Source: an uncultured Spartobacteria bacterium
GTDB lineage: Bacteria; Verrucomicrobiota; Verrucomicrobiia; Chthoniobacterales; Chthoniobacteraceae
DNA length: 64,000 nucleotides
Assembly: GCA_903933715.1 (NCBI GenBank)
Contig: CAIZLD010000010.1
Coordinates: 1 to 64,000, forward strand
Reading direction: 5' to 3'
Below, one piece after another: positions 9,625-20,034 of this stretch (within the stretch, counting starts at the first letter, position 1; every line of letters starts with the position of its first letter). Under the pieces are notes generated by a model, which saw nothing but the letters and a program-made list of their open reading frames with translations, was not told the origin of the DNA and ran no database searches. Both the position numbers and the translations under genes were made by a program.

Positions 9625-10758
9625 TTATGGACCTTTCTTAACCGCCTTGACGGCGGCCCCGGGCGAAAGCGCGATTTGTCCGGTGACGACGACGGTTTCG
9701 CCCGCCGCAAGCCCTTCGCTGATGACCACTTCTTCTTCCTGGCGCTGGCCCGGTTTGACGAGGCGCAATTCCACCGTGGAATCCGGCTTTACCACAAAAA
9801 CAAACGGGCCGGTCTGCCCGATTTGCAGCGCTTCGGCAGGGATGAGCACGGCGTTTTTCACGATGTCGAGCCGGAGCCGGACGTTGAGGAATTGACCCGG
9901 CCAGAAGAGCCGGTCGCGGTTGTCGAGGACCGCCCTGACGTGGACGGTCCCGGAGCTTTCCTGCACCCCGCTGTCCAAAAAGTCGAATTCCCCCTCTCGA
10001 CGCTGGCCGGGTCGGTTGGCAAGGCTGGCTTCCACCTTGAGCGTCCCTTTTTCCCGGTAATGCCGGACATCGGCGAGCGAACTTTCCGGGATCGTGAAAT
10101 CGACGTAAACCGGGTCTTGCCGCTGGATCAAGAGCAGTTGGGTGGTGTTGGCAATCACCAAATTGCCGATATCGACGAGCCGTTTGCTGGCGCGGCCGTC
10201 AATGGGGGAGCGGATTTCGCAAAAGTCGCGGTTGATTTGAGCGGCGTTGATCAACGCCTCGTCGGCGTGCAGCGCCGCCTGGGATGCCTGGGCTGTGCTG
10301 CGCAAGCTGTCGAACTCCTGCGGCGCGATGATTTTGGTTTTGCTGAGATCCTCATACCGCTTTACCTGCGCCTGGTCGTAGGCGGCTTTGGCCCGGTCTT
10401 GCTCCAGCGTGGCCTTCGCTTTTTCAAGGGCGGCCTGGTAGGGGCGGGGATCTATGGTGAAGAGCAGGTCTCCTTTGCGGACTTCGCCCCCGTCCTTGAA
10501 ATGAATATCGACGATCGCGCCGGTCACCTGCGGCTGGACCCGGACTTCCTCATAGGCCGTGGCGTTGCCGATCTCATCGAGATACACCGGGACATCGCGG
10601 GTCTGGGCTTGCGCCACGCTGACCGCCCGAACCGGTTTCTGCGGCGGTGGGGTCTGCTTTTTTCCACAGCCGCCGACCAAAATGAGGCCCAAGAGTCCCG
10701 CGCAAGCGACGCCAATTAGCCGTTTACAGGGGTGCCGAAATTTCATTTTCAATGGCAT
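9625..10758 (-). CDS. RND efflux periplasmic adaptor, lipoprotein (MdtA type)
   Basis: This 377-residue membrane fusion protein has a lipoprotein signal ending in the lipobox LVGGC (Cys31), then barrel-sandwich, coiled-coil hairpin (EKAKATLEQDRAKAAYDQAQ) and beta-barrel domains. It links the inner-membrane RND pump encoded next to an outer-membrane channel. The start at 10758 is preferred over the in-frame ATG at 10746 because GGTGG sits just upstream; it overlaps the end of hisC by 10 bases. Coupling of an efflux adaptor to hisC is unusual. Confidence 0.9.
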   Translation of the reverse strand: MPLKMKFRHPCKRLIGVACAGLLGLILVGGCGKKQTPPPQKPVRAVSVAQAQTRDVPVYLDEIGNATAYEEVRVQPQVTGAIVDIHFKDGGEVRKGDLLFTIDPRPYQAALEKAKATLEQDRAKAAYDQAQVKRYEDLSKTKIIAPQEFDSLRSTAQASQAALHADEALINAAQINRDFCEIRSPIDGRASKRLVDIGNLVIANTTQLLLIQRQDPVYVDFTIPESSLADVRHYREKGTLKVEASLANRPGQRREGEFDFLDSGVQESSGTVHVRAVLDNRDRLFWPGQFLNVRLRLDIVKNAVLIPAEALQIGQTGPFVFVVKPDSTVELRLVKPGQRQEEEVVISEGLAAGETVVVTGQIALSPGAAVKAVKKGP

Positions 10759-11876
10759 TTATCCACCTTCTGGGTGGCGGGGGCGGCGATGAAATGGTTG
10801 AGCTCCCGGATGAAACGGGTGTTTTCCTCCATCGTGCCAACGGTGACGCGAATCCACTCGGGCAGCCCGTAGGAATCCATGTCGCGGATGATCACCCCGC
10901 GCTCCTGAAGCGCTTTGAATATCGCCTTGCCGTTGCCGACTTTGACCAAAACGAAATTTGCATGGCTGGGCACGTATTTGAGCCCGAGAGAGGCGAAGCA
11001 ACGCTGTAAATAGTCGCGCCCTTCCCGGTTGAGCTTGCGGGTGGCCTGCTGGTGGCCTTCGTCGAGCAGCCCGGCCAACGCCCCGGCCTGGGCCACGGCG
11101 CTGGTGTTGAACGGTTCGCGGGTTTTTTGAAGGATTGAGGCCAGCTCCGGGCAAGCCAATCCATAGCCGATCCGCAGCCCGGCCAACCCTTGAATTTTCG
11201 AGAACGTCCTGGCAACGACGATATTCTGGCGTCCTTGGCGGACGTATTTGATCGTGTCCGACGGTTCATCCAGGAACTCCTGGTATGCCTCGTCAAAGAG
11301 GATCACGACGTTCTCGGGCACCCGGGCCACGAACCGGTCGATCTCCGCCTGCGTGACGAGGGTGCCGGTCGGGTTATTCGGGTTGGTCACAAAGATTGCT
11401 TTGGTGCGCGGCGTGATGGCGGCGGCCATCGCTTCGAGATCGTGGGCGAAGTGGGGGTCCGGCACTTCAATTGCGCTTGAGCCGAAAAGCTGGGCCGCCA
11501 GCTTGTAAATCACGAAAGCGTGCCGCGAGACGACGATTTCGTCTCCGGGCTGGAGAAAGGCGTGACCGACAAATTCGATGATCTCGCTCGACCCGTTGCC
11601 GAGGACGACGTTTTCGCGGCTCAGGCCGAATTTCTTTGCGATCGCCTCGCGCAGGTAGTAGCCGCCGCCGTCGGGGTAAATATGCGCATGGTCGAGGGTG
11701 GCGCGCATCGCTTCGATTGCCTTCGGCGAAGGGCCGAGCGGGTTTTCATTGGAAGCGAGTTTGATGATTTCGCGCGGGTCGAGCCCGAGTTCCCGCGCGA
11801 CATCATCAATCGGTTTCCCCGGTTCGTAGGCAACGAGATCGCGCAGTTGTGAGTTGGCGTAGCTCCAGATCGACAT
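10749..11876 (-). CDS. hisC: Histidinol-phosphate aminotransferase
   Basis: The 375-residue PLP-dependent class I/II aminotransferase converts imidazole-acetol phosphate and glutamate to histidinol phosphate in histidine synthesis. Visible family features are ASNENPLGPSP near the N-terminus, NPNNPTGTL in the substrate/PMP site, the DEAYQEF segment with the PLP-binding aspartate and tyrosine, and TFSKIQGLAGLRIGYG with the Schiff-base lysine. An in-frame extension to 11987 exists, but homology starts at ATG 11876. It is the first gene of an apparent operon with the RND genes. Its other his-pathway partner in the window, hisI, is 22 kb away. Confidence 0.93.
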   Translation of the reverse strand: MSIWSYANSQLRDLVAYEPGKPIDDVARELGLDPREIIKLASNENPLGPSPKAIEAMRATLDHAHIYPDGGGYYLREAIAKKFGLSRENVVLGNGSSEIIEFVGHAFLQPGDEIVVSRHAFVIYKLAAQLFGSSAIEVPDPHFAHDLEAMAAAITPRTKAIFVTNPNNPTGTLVTQAEIDRFVARVPENVVILFDEAYQEFLDEPSDTIKYVRQGRQNIVVARTFSKIQGLAGLRIGYGLACPELASILQKTREPFNTSAVAQAGALAGLLDEGHQQATRKLNREGRDYLQRCFASLGLKYVPSHANFVLVKVGNGKAIFKALQERGVIIRDMDSYGLPEWIRVTVGTMEENTRFIRELNHFIAAPATQKVDKCH

Positions 11877-12071
11877 AAGGCCTGTTATTCTAGTGCCGGG
11901 CCGAAGAACTTCAAGAGAGCAGGAGAATTTCTTGAAACAGCGTCGTTCGAGCCAAAATGCGGCGTGACAATCGGGGGCGTGTGTCATAGGTGTAGCGAAA
12001 GTTTTCCACCTGTTTGTTTCCCTTCATTATCGCGAAGCTAAATTCGTCTTAACCCCCTCGATTCTCCCATT

Positions 12072-13562
12072 ATGAAAAACTGGACCGTACAAAAACTCGT
12101 CATGATCGGCTTCCTGGTCGTGATTGCCCTTTCGGCCGCGCTTTGCACGTTTTGCGTCCTCCGATTTGATGCAATTCAGAAGATGACCGACGCCTTGCAC
12201 GATAATCAAATGCCGGGAACGTATCTCTCCGGGCAGATCGTTCAGCATCTCCGAGAGAGCGATTCGGCATTGCTCCAGTACATCCTGACCGAAAACGCCG
12301 ACACCAAAAACAGCATCATTGCCTCCCTTAGGGAGATTTCGAGGCAAAATGAAGGTTTCGTACAGGAACGGGAAAAATTAGTCGATTCCGACCAGGAGAA
12401 AAAAATGTTCGAGGCGGTCAAATCGAGCCGCAGCCAATATTTGGCCTCGCGTGAGGAAATCATCAATTTGATCCAAGCAGGGAAAAGCAAAGAGGCTTTT
12501 GTCGCCTACGAGAGCAAGGGAATCGCGGCCTTGAAGAAATTCGCCGATGCCAGCGACGAACTGGAGAACAATGACAAGGAACACGCTTATAAAAGCTTGA
12601 ATGAAATTGACGATCTCGTCAACAGCACCAACCACTTCGTTTTGGGTGCCAGCCTGATTACTCTGATTGTCTCCCTGGGCGTGGCATTCAAGGTGCTCCA
12701 GATGCTCGGGACCACGCTGAAAAGCCTCATGATGTCGCTGATCCAGGTCAACGGCAGCGCCACCGAGATGGCGGCCACGATCAAGGAACAGCAGGCGAGC
12801 GCCAATGAGGTCGCCTCGACTTCGGTCGAGATCGGCGCGACGGCCAAGGAGATTTCCGCCACCACCCAGGAACTCGGAAAAACGATGAGCGACGTGGCCC
12901 GGGTTTCCGAGCAAACCGCCGAACTGGCCGAGGGCGGACAGAACGGGTTGACCCGGCTGGAAGGGACGATGCGCCAGATCATGGGGGCGACCGCGAGCAT
13001 CTCGGCCAAGCTGGCGATCCTGAACGAAAAAACAGCGAACATCAATTCGATGGTCACGACGATCAACAAAGTCGCCGACCAGACGAACCTCCTCTCGCTC
13101 AACGCGGCCATCGAAGCCGAAAAAGCGGGCGAATATGGGCAGGGATTCGCGGTCGTGGCGACGGAAATCCGCCGTCTCGCCGATCAAACCGCCGTGGCTA
13201 CTTACGATATCGAGCAGATGGTCAAGGAAATGCAGTCGGCCGTCTCCGCAGGGGTGATGGGGATGGATAAATTCGCAGAGGAAGTCCGCCGTGGGAACGA
13301 GGAGGTTTGCGGGGTGACAACGCAGCTTGGCCAGATCATCGGTCAGGTGCAGGCGTTGACGCCGCGCTTTGAATCGGTCAACGAAGGGATGCAAATGCAG
13401 TCCACCGCAGCGGGACAGATCAGCGACGCGCTCACGCAACTTGGCGACACCGCCCAGCAATCCGCCCAGGCGTTGCGGCAAAACAGCGAAGCGATCGAAC
13501 AGCTAACCAAGGCGGCGCATGGGTTGCAGGTCGCCGCTGCTCAATTGAAGTCAGAAAAGTAA
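12072..13562 (+). CDS. Methyl-accepting chemotaxis protein, WspA-like
   Basis: The 496-residue receptor has TM1 (about 8-30), a helical periplasmic four-helix-bundle type sensor (31-190), TM2 (about 191-213) and a long cytoplasmic coiled coil. The signalling hairpin tip ([19 protein letters not shown]) and the following [20 protein letters not shown] closely resemble WspA of pseudomonads. WspA senses surface contact and drives a CheA-type kinase. It is the first gene of a seven- or eight-gene plus-strand cluster in wsp order. No obvious HAMP motif was recognised between TM2 and the signalling domain. About 195 bases separate it from divergent hisC and probably hold the operon promoter. Confidence 0.9.
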   Translation: MKNWTVQKLVMIGFLVVIALSAALCTFCVLRFDAIQKMTDALHDNQMPGTYLSGQIVQHLRESDSALLQYILTENADTKNSIIASLREISRQNEGFVQEREKLVDSDQEKKMFEAVKSSRSQYLASREEIINLIQAGKSKEAFVAYESKGIAALKKFADASDELENNDKEHAYKSLNEIDDLVNSTNHFVLGASLITLIVSLGVAFKVLQMLGTTLKSLMMSLIQVNGSATEMAATIKEQQASANEVASTSVEIGATAKEISATTQELGKTMSDVARVSEQTAELAEGGQNGLTRLEGTMRQIMGATASISAKLAILNEKTANINSMVTTINKVADQTNLLSLNAAIEAEKAGEYGQGFAVVATEIRRLADQTAVATYDIEQMVKEMQSAVSAGVMGMDKFAEEVRRGNEEVCGVTTQLGQIIGQVQALTPRFESVNEGMQMQSTAAGQISDALTQLGDTAQQSAQALRQNSEAIEQLTKAAHGLQVAAAQLKSEK

Positions 13563-13590
13563 TTTTAAATAGAGAGGCCCGGTTGCCGCG

Positions 13591-14055
13591 ATGGTTTATT
13601 TACTCATCCAGATCGGTGCGGATCGTTACGCGCTTGAAGCCGCCGCGCTGGTCACGGTGCTGCCGCGGGTGCGCCTGAAGCGGATTCCTCAAGCGGCACA
13701 AGGAGTGGCCGGGGTTTTTAATTTTCATGGAGAGCCGGTTCCGGTTGTGGATTTGAGCGCCATGGCTTTGGGAGCCCCCTCCGAAGAGAGCCTCAGCACC
13801 CGGCTTGTGCTGGTCGGTTACCAGCGGCCCGGCGGCCCGGAGCGGCTGCTGGGTTTGCTTGCGGAAAAGGCCATTGATACCGCCCGTTACAACCCGGTGG
13901 ATTTTCAGGACTCCGGTGTCACCGCTCCGCAGGCTCCTTATCTGGGGCCGGTGATTCACGACGCGCACGGGATCGTGCAACTTCTGGAACTGGAGCGGCT
14001 CCTGACGCCGGAAGTTCGCGAGGCTTTGTGGCAGCAGGCCCGGGAAATGATATGA
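13591..14055 (+). CDS. CheW-like coupling protein (WspB position)
   Basis: The 154-residue protein is a single CheW domain (beta strands such as YALEAAALVTVLPRVRLKRIP and GEPVPVVDLSA) that would dock the CheA-type kinase to the receptor. It follows the receptor gene by 28 bases and overlaps the next gene by 4 bases (ATGA), so translation is probably coupled. Position and size fit WspB; assignment to B rather than D rests on gene order. Confidence 0.85.
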   Translation: MVYLLIQIGADRYALEAAALVTVLPRVRLKRIPQAAQGVAGVFNFHGEPVPVVDLSAMALGAPSEESLSTRLVLVGYQRPGGPERLLGLLAEKAIDTARYNPVDFQDSGVTAPQAPYLGPVIHDAHGIVQLLELERLLTPEVREALWQQAREMI

Positions 14056-15353
14056 CGGAGGCGCCTTCCATTCTCCAGGAGATCGAAGCCCGGCTCAACC
14101 GGGTGATCGGGCTGGATGTGCATTCCCTCGGCTCGTCCTTGATTGCGCTGGCCGTCCGCACCCGGATGAAAAAACGCGGAATCGTCCCATTGGCCGATTA
14201 CGCCGCGTTGCTGGGAGAGTCCGGGGCCGAATGGCAGGAACTGGTGGAGGAGATTGTCGTCCCCGAAACTTGGTTTTTTCGGGATCGCCAGCCGTTTCTG
14301 GCCCTGGCTGACTGGGCGCTCCAGGAATGGCTTCCGGCCAATCCCTACGACGCGCTGCGCATCTTGAGTTCCCCTTGTTCAACGGGGGAGGAACCGTATT
14401 CCATTGCGATGGCGTTGCTGGATGCCGGGCTTGCGCCGGAGCGTTTTTCGGTGGAAGCCATCGACATCAGCGACGTCGCGCTCAAGAAGGCTCGGCGCGG
14501 CGTTTATAATCGCAACTCGTTTCGCGGGCAGGTCCACGATTACCGGGACAAATATTTCACCAAAACGCCCGAGGGATGGAAAATTGACGAGTCGGTAAAA
14601 ACGCAGGTGCGGTTCCGGCAAATCAACGTTTTTGACCCCGGCTTTGCCCGCAAGGAAAGCCTCTTTGATGTCATCTTTTGCCGCAACATGATGATCTATT
14701 TCGACGACCCTTCCCGCTCCCGCCTCATGGAGCAGCTTGGCCAAATGTTGTCCCCGGAGGGGCGTCTTTTCCTGGGCCACGCGGAGGGGGGGATCGCCCG
14801 CGGCTTCGGGTTTGAGCCGTTGCCGCTCTCTTTGGCCTTTGCATTTCGCAAAACCAGGGTTTCGCCTGCCGAGCCGCAAGCGGCAAAGAGTCCGCGCAAG
14901 CCTTTCCCGGCAGTTCCGGCTAAACCGTTGCGCCCAATAAGGATTGCGCCCGCCGCCACGCCGCCCACGCCCCGCGCGAAAGCGAAGCCGCCCGGGAAGG
15001 AACCGGCGACGGTGGAGCTATCCCCGGTGACTTTGGACGCCTTTTTGGCGCAAGCCCGGCAACTTGCCGACACCGGGTGTTTGGATGCCGCCCGGGCGCA
15101 ATGCGAGGCCGCCTTGAAAACCCACGGCCCGTCGGCAAACGCCTATTGTTTGCTCGGGGTGCTCTGTGACGCGGCCGGGAAACCGGCGGAAGCGGAGGGG
15201 TTTTATCGCAAAACCGTTTATCTCGAACCCGACCACTACGAAGCCCTCTCCCACCTCGCGTTGCTTGCCGATCAAAACGGTAATTCCCAGGCCGCACGGC
15301 AATTGCAGCAGCGCGCCAAACGGTCGCAGTCGAAATCCGCTTACGCCTCATGA
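14052..15353 (+). CDS. CheR-type methyltransferase with C-terminal TPR region (WspC-like)
   Basis: The 433-residue protein has an N-terminal CheR helical domain, then the SAM-binding methyltransferase core (LRILSSPCSTGEEPYS, FDVIFCRNMMIYFD). A proline/alanine-rich linker (about 275-325) leads to TPR-like repeats at about 335-430. It should methylate receptor glutamates, and the TPR tail is characteristic of WspC and related CheR proteins. The ATG at 14052 overlaps the upstream CheW stop; the in-frame upstream codons are unlikely to be used. It overlaps the next gene by 4 bases. Confidence 0.92.
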   Translation: MTEAPSILQEIEARLNRVIGLDVHSLGSSLIALAVRTRMKKRGIVPLADYAALLGESGAEWQELVEEIVVPETWFFRDRQPFLALADWALQEWLPANPYDALRILSSPCSTGEEPYSIAMALLDAGLAPERFSVEAIDISDVALKKARRGVYNRNSFRGQVHDYRDKYFTKTPEGWKIDESVKTQVRFRQINVFDPGFARKESLFDVIFCRNMMIYFDDPSRSRLMEQLGQMLSPEGRLFLGHAEGGIARGFGFEPLPLSLAFAFRKTRVSPAEPQAAKSPRKPFPAVPAKPLRPIRIAPAATPPTPRAKAKPPGKEPATVELSPVTLDAFLAQARQLADTGCLDAARAQCEAALKTHGPSANAYCLLGVLCDAAGKPAEAEGFYRKTVYLEPDHYEALSHLALLADQNGNSQAARQLQQRAKRSQSKSAYAS

Positions 15354-16033
15354 GTCAACCCGCCCTCAACACCTGCTGGAACCGCATCGGGAACTTTGGC
15401 GACAAATCGTGCCCCGAGCTCAAACAGCATATCCGCTGCCTTAATTGCGAGGTTTTCCACGCCGCCGCCGCCACTCTGCTTAACCGGGAGACGCCCGAAG
15501 GTTACCTTGAATCGTGGACCGAGCGCATCGCCCGGCCGACTCTGCCAAAACTGGCCGATACCCGCTCGGTGGTGATCTTCCGGATCGGAAGTGAATGGCT
15601 CGCCCTGCCGACTTCGGTTTTTGAGGAAGTCATTGAACTGCGCCCCGTTCACACCTTGCCCCACCGCAAAGATGCCCTGGTGCGCGGCCTGGTGATGGTG
15701 CGCGGCGAACTGCTCATCTGTATTTCGCTGCCTCATTTGCTTGGAGTCGAAGAGGACGGTTCCGCTGTTTCCCAACGGCAGCACGGCCAAACCGTCTATG
15801 AGCGGATGCTGGTCCTCTCGCGCAACGGGGAGCGGGTTGTTTTCTCGGTCCACGAAGTCCATGTGGGAGTGCGTTATCACCCCGACAATCTCAAGCCGGC
15901 CCCGTCCACCGTCGCCCAATCCGCCGTTCGCTACACCAGCGGCCTCCTGGATTGGGAAAACCGCCACGTCGGCGTGCTCGACGAAGAGCTGGTCTTTCAC
16001 ATCCTGAACCGTCAGCTCGCCAATCTTTCATGA
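15350..16033 (+). CDS. CheW-like coupling protein with N-terminal extension (WspD position)
   Basis: The 227-residue protein has a CheW domain from about residue 60 (VVIFRIGSEWLALPTSVFEE, LVRGLVMVRGELLICISLPHLLG). Ahead of it is an N-terminal stretch containing CWNRIGNFGDKSCPEL and LNCEVF, a cysteine-bearing extension also known from WspD. Two different CheW proteins in one operon is the Wsp arrangement. It begins and ends in 4-base ATGA overlaps with its neighbours. Confidence 0.87.
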   Translation: MSQPALNTCWNRIGNFGDKSCPELKQHIRCLNCEVFHAAAATLLNRETPEGYLESWTERIARPTLPKLADTRSVVIFRIGSEWLALPTSVFEEVIELRPVHTLPHRKDALVRGLVMVRGELLICISLPHLLGVEEDGSAVSQRQHGQTVYERMLVLSRNGERVVFSVHEVHVGVRYHPDNLKPAPSTVAQSAVRYTSGLLDWENRHVGVLDEELVFHILNRQLANLS

Positions 16034-18276
16034 GCCAGAACAACTTCAGCGATCTTTCGCTCACGGACCTTTTCCACCAGGAGGCGGAAAACCAGAACGC
16101 CGTCCTCACCCAGGGATTGCTTGCCGTCGAGCGTGATCCGACTTCGTCCCAAACCCTCGAATCGCTGATGCGGGCCGCTCATTCGATCAAAGGGGCGGCG
16201 CGCATCGTCGGGCTTGATGCCGCCGTGCAAGTCGCCCACGAACTGGAGAATTGCTTTGTCGCGGCACAGAAAGGGGTCATTCTTCTCGACGCGGAAGCCG
16301 TGGACGCTTTGTTGCTCGGCGTCGATCTGCTAAACCGGATTGCGCAGACGCCCGAGAACCAAATCGGCATCTGGAAAGGTGAGAATGCTCCCGAGATCAA
16401 GCAAACGATGGCTTCCGTGCAGGCCATCACCGGCGGAAAAAAACCGGCAGTCGCGATTCCCGAGCCCGAAGCCCCGGCGGTGCCCGCCCCCGAGACTCCC
16501 GCAATCCCGGAGCCAGCGAAAACCGACGACCGCGTGTTGCGGGTCGCGGCGGCCAACTTGAACCGGCTGCTCGGGCTGGCGGGGGAGGCGTTGGTGGAAT
16601 CGCGCTGGCTTTCCCCTTTTGCGGAGTCGCTCCTGCGGCTCAAGCGCCAGGAAATCCGCTTGGGCGAGACGCTTGAAAACCTCAGGGAATCGCTTGCAGG
16701 CCAAACCTTGAGCGAATCGACCCGGGCTTACTTGAGCCTCGCCCAGCAGCAGGCCGCCTCCGCCGTGCTTGCCTTGGGGGACCGGCACGGGGAACTCGAA
16801 CTTTACACCCGCCGTTCCGCGAGCCTTTCCCAGCGGCTCTACCAGGAAGTGCTCGCCAGCCGGATGCGCCCTTTTTCCGACGGCCTCCAAGGGTTGGCCC
16901 GGATGGTGCGGGATCTCTCCCGTCAGCTCGGCAAAGAAGGGGAGCTCCAAATCGTGGGGGAATCAACCCAGGTGGACCGCGACGTGCTTGAACGCCTTGA
17001 AGCCCCGTTAAGCCATCTGTTGCGCAACGCCGTGGACCACGGCCTCGAATCTCCCGAAGAGCGCATTGCCGCCCAAAAGCCTCGTAAAGGGACGATCCGC
17101 CTGGAAGCCCGGCATGTCGCGGGGCTCCTGATGATTTCGATAGAGGATGATGGCCGGGGCATCTCGGTTGAGCGTTTGCGCGAGGCGGTCGTTGCGAGGA
17201 AATACACCACCGAGGAAGTCGCTCAGACGTTGAGCGAAGAGGAGCTTCTGGATTTTCTTTTCCTCCCCGGTTTTTCTCTGCGAGATGAAGTGACCGAGAT
17301 TTCGGGGCGCGGCGTCGGTCTCGACGTTGTGCAAAACATGGTCAAAGGGGTCGGCGGGAGCATTCGCCTCAACACCCAGCCCGGGTGCGGCATGCGTTTT
17401 ACCCTCCAGTTGCCGCTCACCCTTTCGGTCATGCGCTTTTTGCTCGTGGAAGTGGCGGGCGAACCTTACGCCCTCCCTCTGGCGCGGCTGGCCCGCACCT
17501 TGCAAGTGGCGCGCGGAGAAATCCAGACGCTGGAAGGGCGCGAGCACGTTCCATTTGAGGGACAGCGGGTGGGGGTCGTTTCTGCGGCTCAAATTTTTGG
17601 GAAAACGGCCGTTGCGTCAGGCCCGGAGCTATCGGTGGTGATCCTGGGGGAGCGGGCCAAGCGTTACGGAGTCGTCGTGGATCGCTTTTTGGGCGAACGG
17701 CAGTTGGTCGTTCAGCCGCTCGATCCCCGGCTCGGCAAAATCAAAGATATCAGCGCGGGGGCTCTTATGCCCGACGGTTCGCCGGTTTTGATTCTCAACG
17801 TGGACGACTTGATGCGCTCGGTGGAGCTGCTCGTCTCCGGCGGACGCCTTGACCGGGTGCAGACAGCGGAGGTCACGTTGGAAGGCCAGGCCCGCAAACG
17901 GGTGCTCGTGGTGGACGATTCCCTCACCGTCCGCGAACTGGAACGCAAGCTCATTGGCAATGCCGGGTACGAGGTGGAGGTCGCCATTGACGGCATGGAC
18001 GGCTGGAACGCGGTTCGCACCCAGCCGTTCGATCTCGTCGTGACCGATATCGACATGCCGCGCCTGGACGGGATTGAACTGGTCCGCCTGATTAAAAATG
18101 ATCTCCGGCTCAAAACGATCCCCGTGATGATCGTCTCCTACAAAGACCGGCCGGAGGATCGCAACCGGGGGCTGGAGGCGGGCGCAGATTATTACCTGAC
18201 CAAGGGGAGCTTCCATGATGAAACGTTGCTCAACAGTGTGGCCGATCTGATTGGAACCCCGTTTGCCACCGGCTAA
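16030..18276 (+). CDS. CheA-type histidine kinase with C-terminal receiver (WspE-like)
   Basis: The 748-residue hybrid kinase begins with an Hpt domain whose phospho-acceptor lies in RAAHSIKGAARIVGL. It lacks a clear CheY-binding P2 domain and continues with dimerisation, HATPase (LRNAVDHGLESPEE, DDGRGIS, GRGVGLDVV), CheW-like P5 and a C-terminal receiver with phospho-Asp in VVTDIDMPRLDGIE. This is the layout of WspE. Start ATG 16030 overlaps the preceding stop by 4 bases; a longer frame from 15952 only reads through the end of the CheW gene. Its phosphoryl group would go to CheB and the downstream response regulators. Confidence 0.93.
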   Translation: MSQNNFSDLSLTDLFHQEAENQNAVLTQGLLAVERDPTSSQTLESLMRAAHSIKGAARIVGLDAAVQVAHELENCFVAAQKGVILLDAEAVDALLLGVDLLNRIAQTPENQIGIWKGENAPEIKQTMASVQAITGGKKPAVAIPEPEAPAVPAPETPAIPEPAKTDDRVLRVAAANLNRLLGLAGEALVESRWLSPFAESLLRLKRQEIRLGETLENLRESLAGQTLSESTRAYLSLAQQQAASAVLALGDRHGELELYTRRSASLSQRLYQEVLASRMRPFSDGLQGLARMVRDLSRQLGKEGELQIVGESTQVDRDVLERLEAPLSHLLRNAVDHGLESPEERIAAQKPRKGTIRLEARHVAGLLMISIEDDGRGISVERLREAVVARKYTTEEVAQTLSEEELLDFLFLPGFSLRDEVTEISGRGVGLDVVQNMVKGVGGSIRLNTQPGCGMRFTLQLPLTLSVMRFLLVEVAGEPYALPLARLARTLQVARGEIQTLEGREHVPFEGQRVGVVSAAQIFGKTAVASGPELSVVILGERAKRYGVVVDRFLGERQLVVQPLDPRLGKIKDISAGALMPDGSPVLILNVDDLMRSVELLVSGGRLDRVQTAEVTLEGQARKRVLVVDDSLTVRELERKLIGNAGYEVEVAIDGMDGWNAVRTQPFDLVVTDIDMPRLDGIELVRLIKNDLRLKTIPVMIVSYKDRPEDRNRGLEAGADYYLTKGSFHDETLLNSVADLIGTPFATG

Positions 18277-18348
18277 AATATATTAAAAACTACGTAACAA
18301 TGCGGTGAGCACGATGGCTAAATAGCTGTATTATCCGATTTAAACCTT

Positions 18349-19338
18349 ATGCGTATTGCAATTGTCAACGATGTGCCCACCGCGGCCGAAATATTGCAAC
18401 GCGCAGTCCTGCTGCATGGGCAGCATGAGGTTGCATGGATCGCCCAGGATGGGGCCGAAGCGGTCGAGAAATGTTTGAAAGACACCCCGGACCTGATCTT
18501 GATGGACCTGATCATGCCAAAGCTCAATGGCGTGCAGGCCACCCGGATCATCATGCGCGAGTGTCCGTGTGCCATTCTCGTGGTCACTTGCAGCGTCAAC
18601 GATAACGCCCAGATGGTTTTCGAAGCGATGGGGGCGGGGGCGCTGGATGCCGTGGATACCCCGGCCTTGGGGTCGGCGAACTTTGAATCGGTTGGCGCGC
18701 CGCTGCTGGTCAAAATCAATTCGATGAACCGGCTGCTCGGGATCAAGGCAGTGGAACGGGAGGAAACCCAAATCGTTCCCCCGCTGGTGGTGATCGGGGC
18801 GTCCGCAGGAGGGCCGTCTGCCCTCGCCGCGGTGTTGAGCCGTTTGCCCAAGAATTTTCCATCCCCCGTTGTCATCATCCAGCATGTGGACGAGCAGTTC
18901 GCCCCGGCTTTGGTCCATTGGCTCAAACAGCAATCGGTGCTTCCGCTCCGGGCGGCGTGCGATGGGGATGTGCCGACTCCCGGGGAGGTGTTGATGGCGG
19001 TCAAAGATGAGCATTTGGTCATGCTGGGGCGCCGGGTCGGGTATACGATTCATCCCAAAGACGCTTTTTACCGCCCTTCGGTGGACGTTTTTTTTGAGAG
19101 CTGTGCCCGGCGCTGGGCGGGGAATGTCATTGGCGTCCTTCTTACCGGCATGGGCCGGGACGGCGGCAAAGGGCTCAAGGCATTGCGCGATGCCGGGTTC
19201 CACACCATCGCCCAGGATAAAGCCAGTTGCGCGGTGTATGGGATGCCCAAAGCGGCGGTGGAATTGAAAGCCGCCGTCGAGGTTCTGCCGCTCGACTCCA
19301 TTGCCCCCAGATTGAGCAAACTTTGCCTTGGATTTTGA
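18349..19338 (+). CDS. cheB: Protein-glutamate methylesterase CheB (WspF-like)
   Basis: The 329-residue protein joins a receiver domain (phospho-Asp53 in LILMDLIMPKLNG) to a CheB methylesterase domain. The catalytic Ser is in GASAGGPSAL, the His in IIQHVDEQFAP and the Asp in LTGMGRDGGKG. It would reverse receptor methylation by the CheR-TPR protein. The receiver's acidic pocket reads VNDVP, with Asn where many have Asp. It is separated from the kinase gene by 72 A/T-rich bases that could carry an internal promoter. Confidence 0.93.
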   Translation: MRIAIVNDVPTAAEILQRAVLLHGQHEVAWIAQDGAEAVEKCLKDTPDLILMDLIMPKLNGVQATRIIMRECPCAILVVTCSVNDNAQMVFEAMGAGALDAVDTPALGSANFESVGAPLLVKINSMNRLLGIKAVEREETQIVPPLVVIGASAGGPSALAAVLSRLPKNFPSPVVIIQHVDEQFAPALVHWLKQQSVLPLRAACDGDVPTPGEVLMAVKDEHLVMLGRRVGYTIHPKDAFYRPSVDVFFESCARRWAGNVIGVLLTGMGRDGGKGLKALRDAGFHTIAQDKASCAVYGMPKAAVELKAAVEVLPLDSIAPRLSKLCLGF

Positions 19339-19340
19339 TT

Positions 19341-20034
19341 ATGCGCCCTGAAAAAAAACATGAACTGCCGGATTCGTTTTTCTCTCTGGTCCTGCTGATC
19401 GACGACCAGGCGTTTGTGGGCGACACCATGGCGCGGGCGTTGGCAGGCCAGCCTGATATCGACCTGCATTTTTGCCCCAATCCCCTGAATGCCATCGAAA
19501 CGGCCAATGCGCTCAACCCGACGGTGATTCTCCTGGATCTCGTGATGCCGCAGCTTGATGGATTGGCGTTGCTCAGGGAATTCCGGAAAAACCCGGCGAC
19601 GGCCCAAGTCCCGATTGTGGTGCTCTCGGCCGAGGAGGAAGCGCAAACCAAGAGCGACGCCTTTGCCCAGGGGGCGAACGATTACCTGGTCAAAATCCCG
19701 GATATGGTGGAGCTGCGCGCCCGCATCCGTTACCACTCCTGGGCGCATCTCAACCGGCTCAAGCGCGAGGAGGCCTACCATGCGTTGCAGGAAAGCCAGC
19801 AAGCCCTGGCCCGCAAAAACACAGAGCTTTGCTTTATGAACGAAGAGTTCAAAAAAGCGCTCGCCGAGGTGAAGGAACTGCGGGGCTTGCTGCCGATTTG
19901 CTCCTGCTGTAAAAAGATCCGGGACGATCAAAATTACTGGCGTCAAATCGACAGCTACGTTTCAGAGCATACCGACGTGACCTTCACCCACAGCCTCTGC
20001 CCCGAATGTTATTCAAACGCGGTGAAAGAATGGA

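Noticed and set aside
6952-10719. Long plus-strand open frames (632 and 610 residues) opposite the RND pump and adaptor
   Set aside because: They are antisense shadows of high-GC genes. The minus-strand products have full RND and adaptor motifs; the plus-strand ones are rich in His, Arg and Gln with no recognisable domain.
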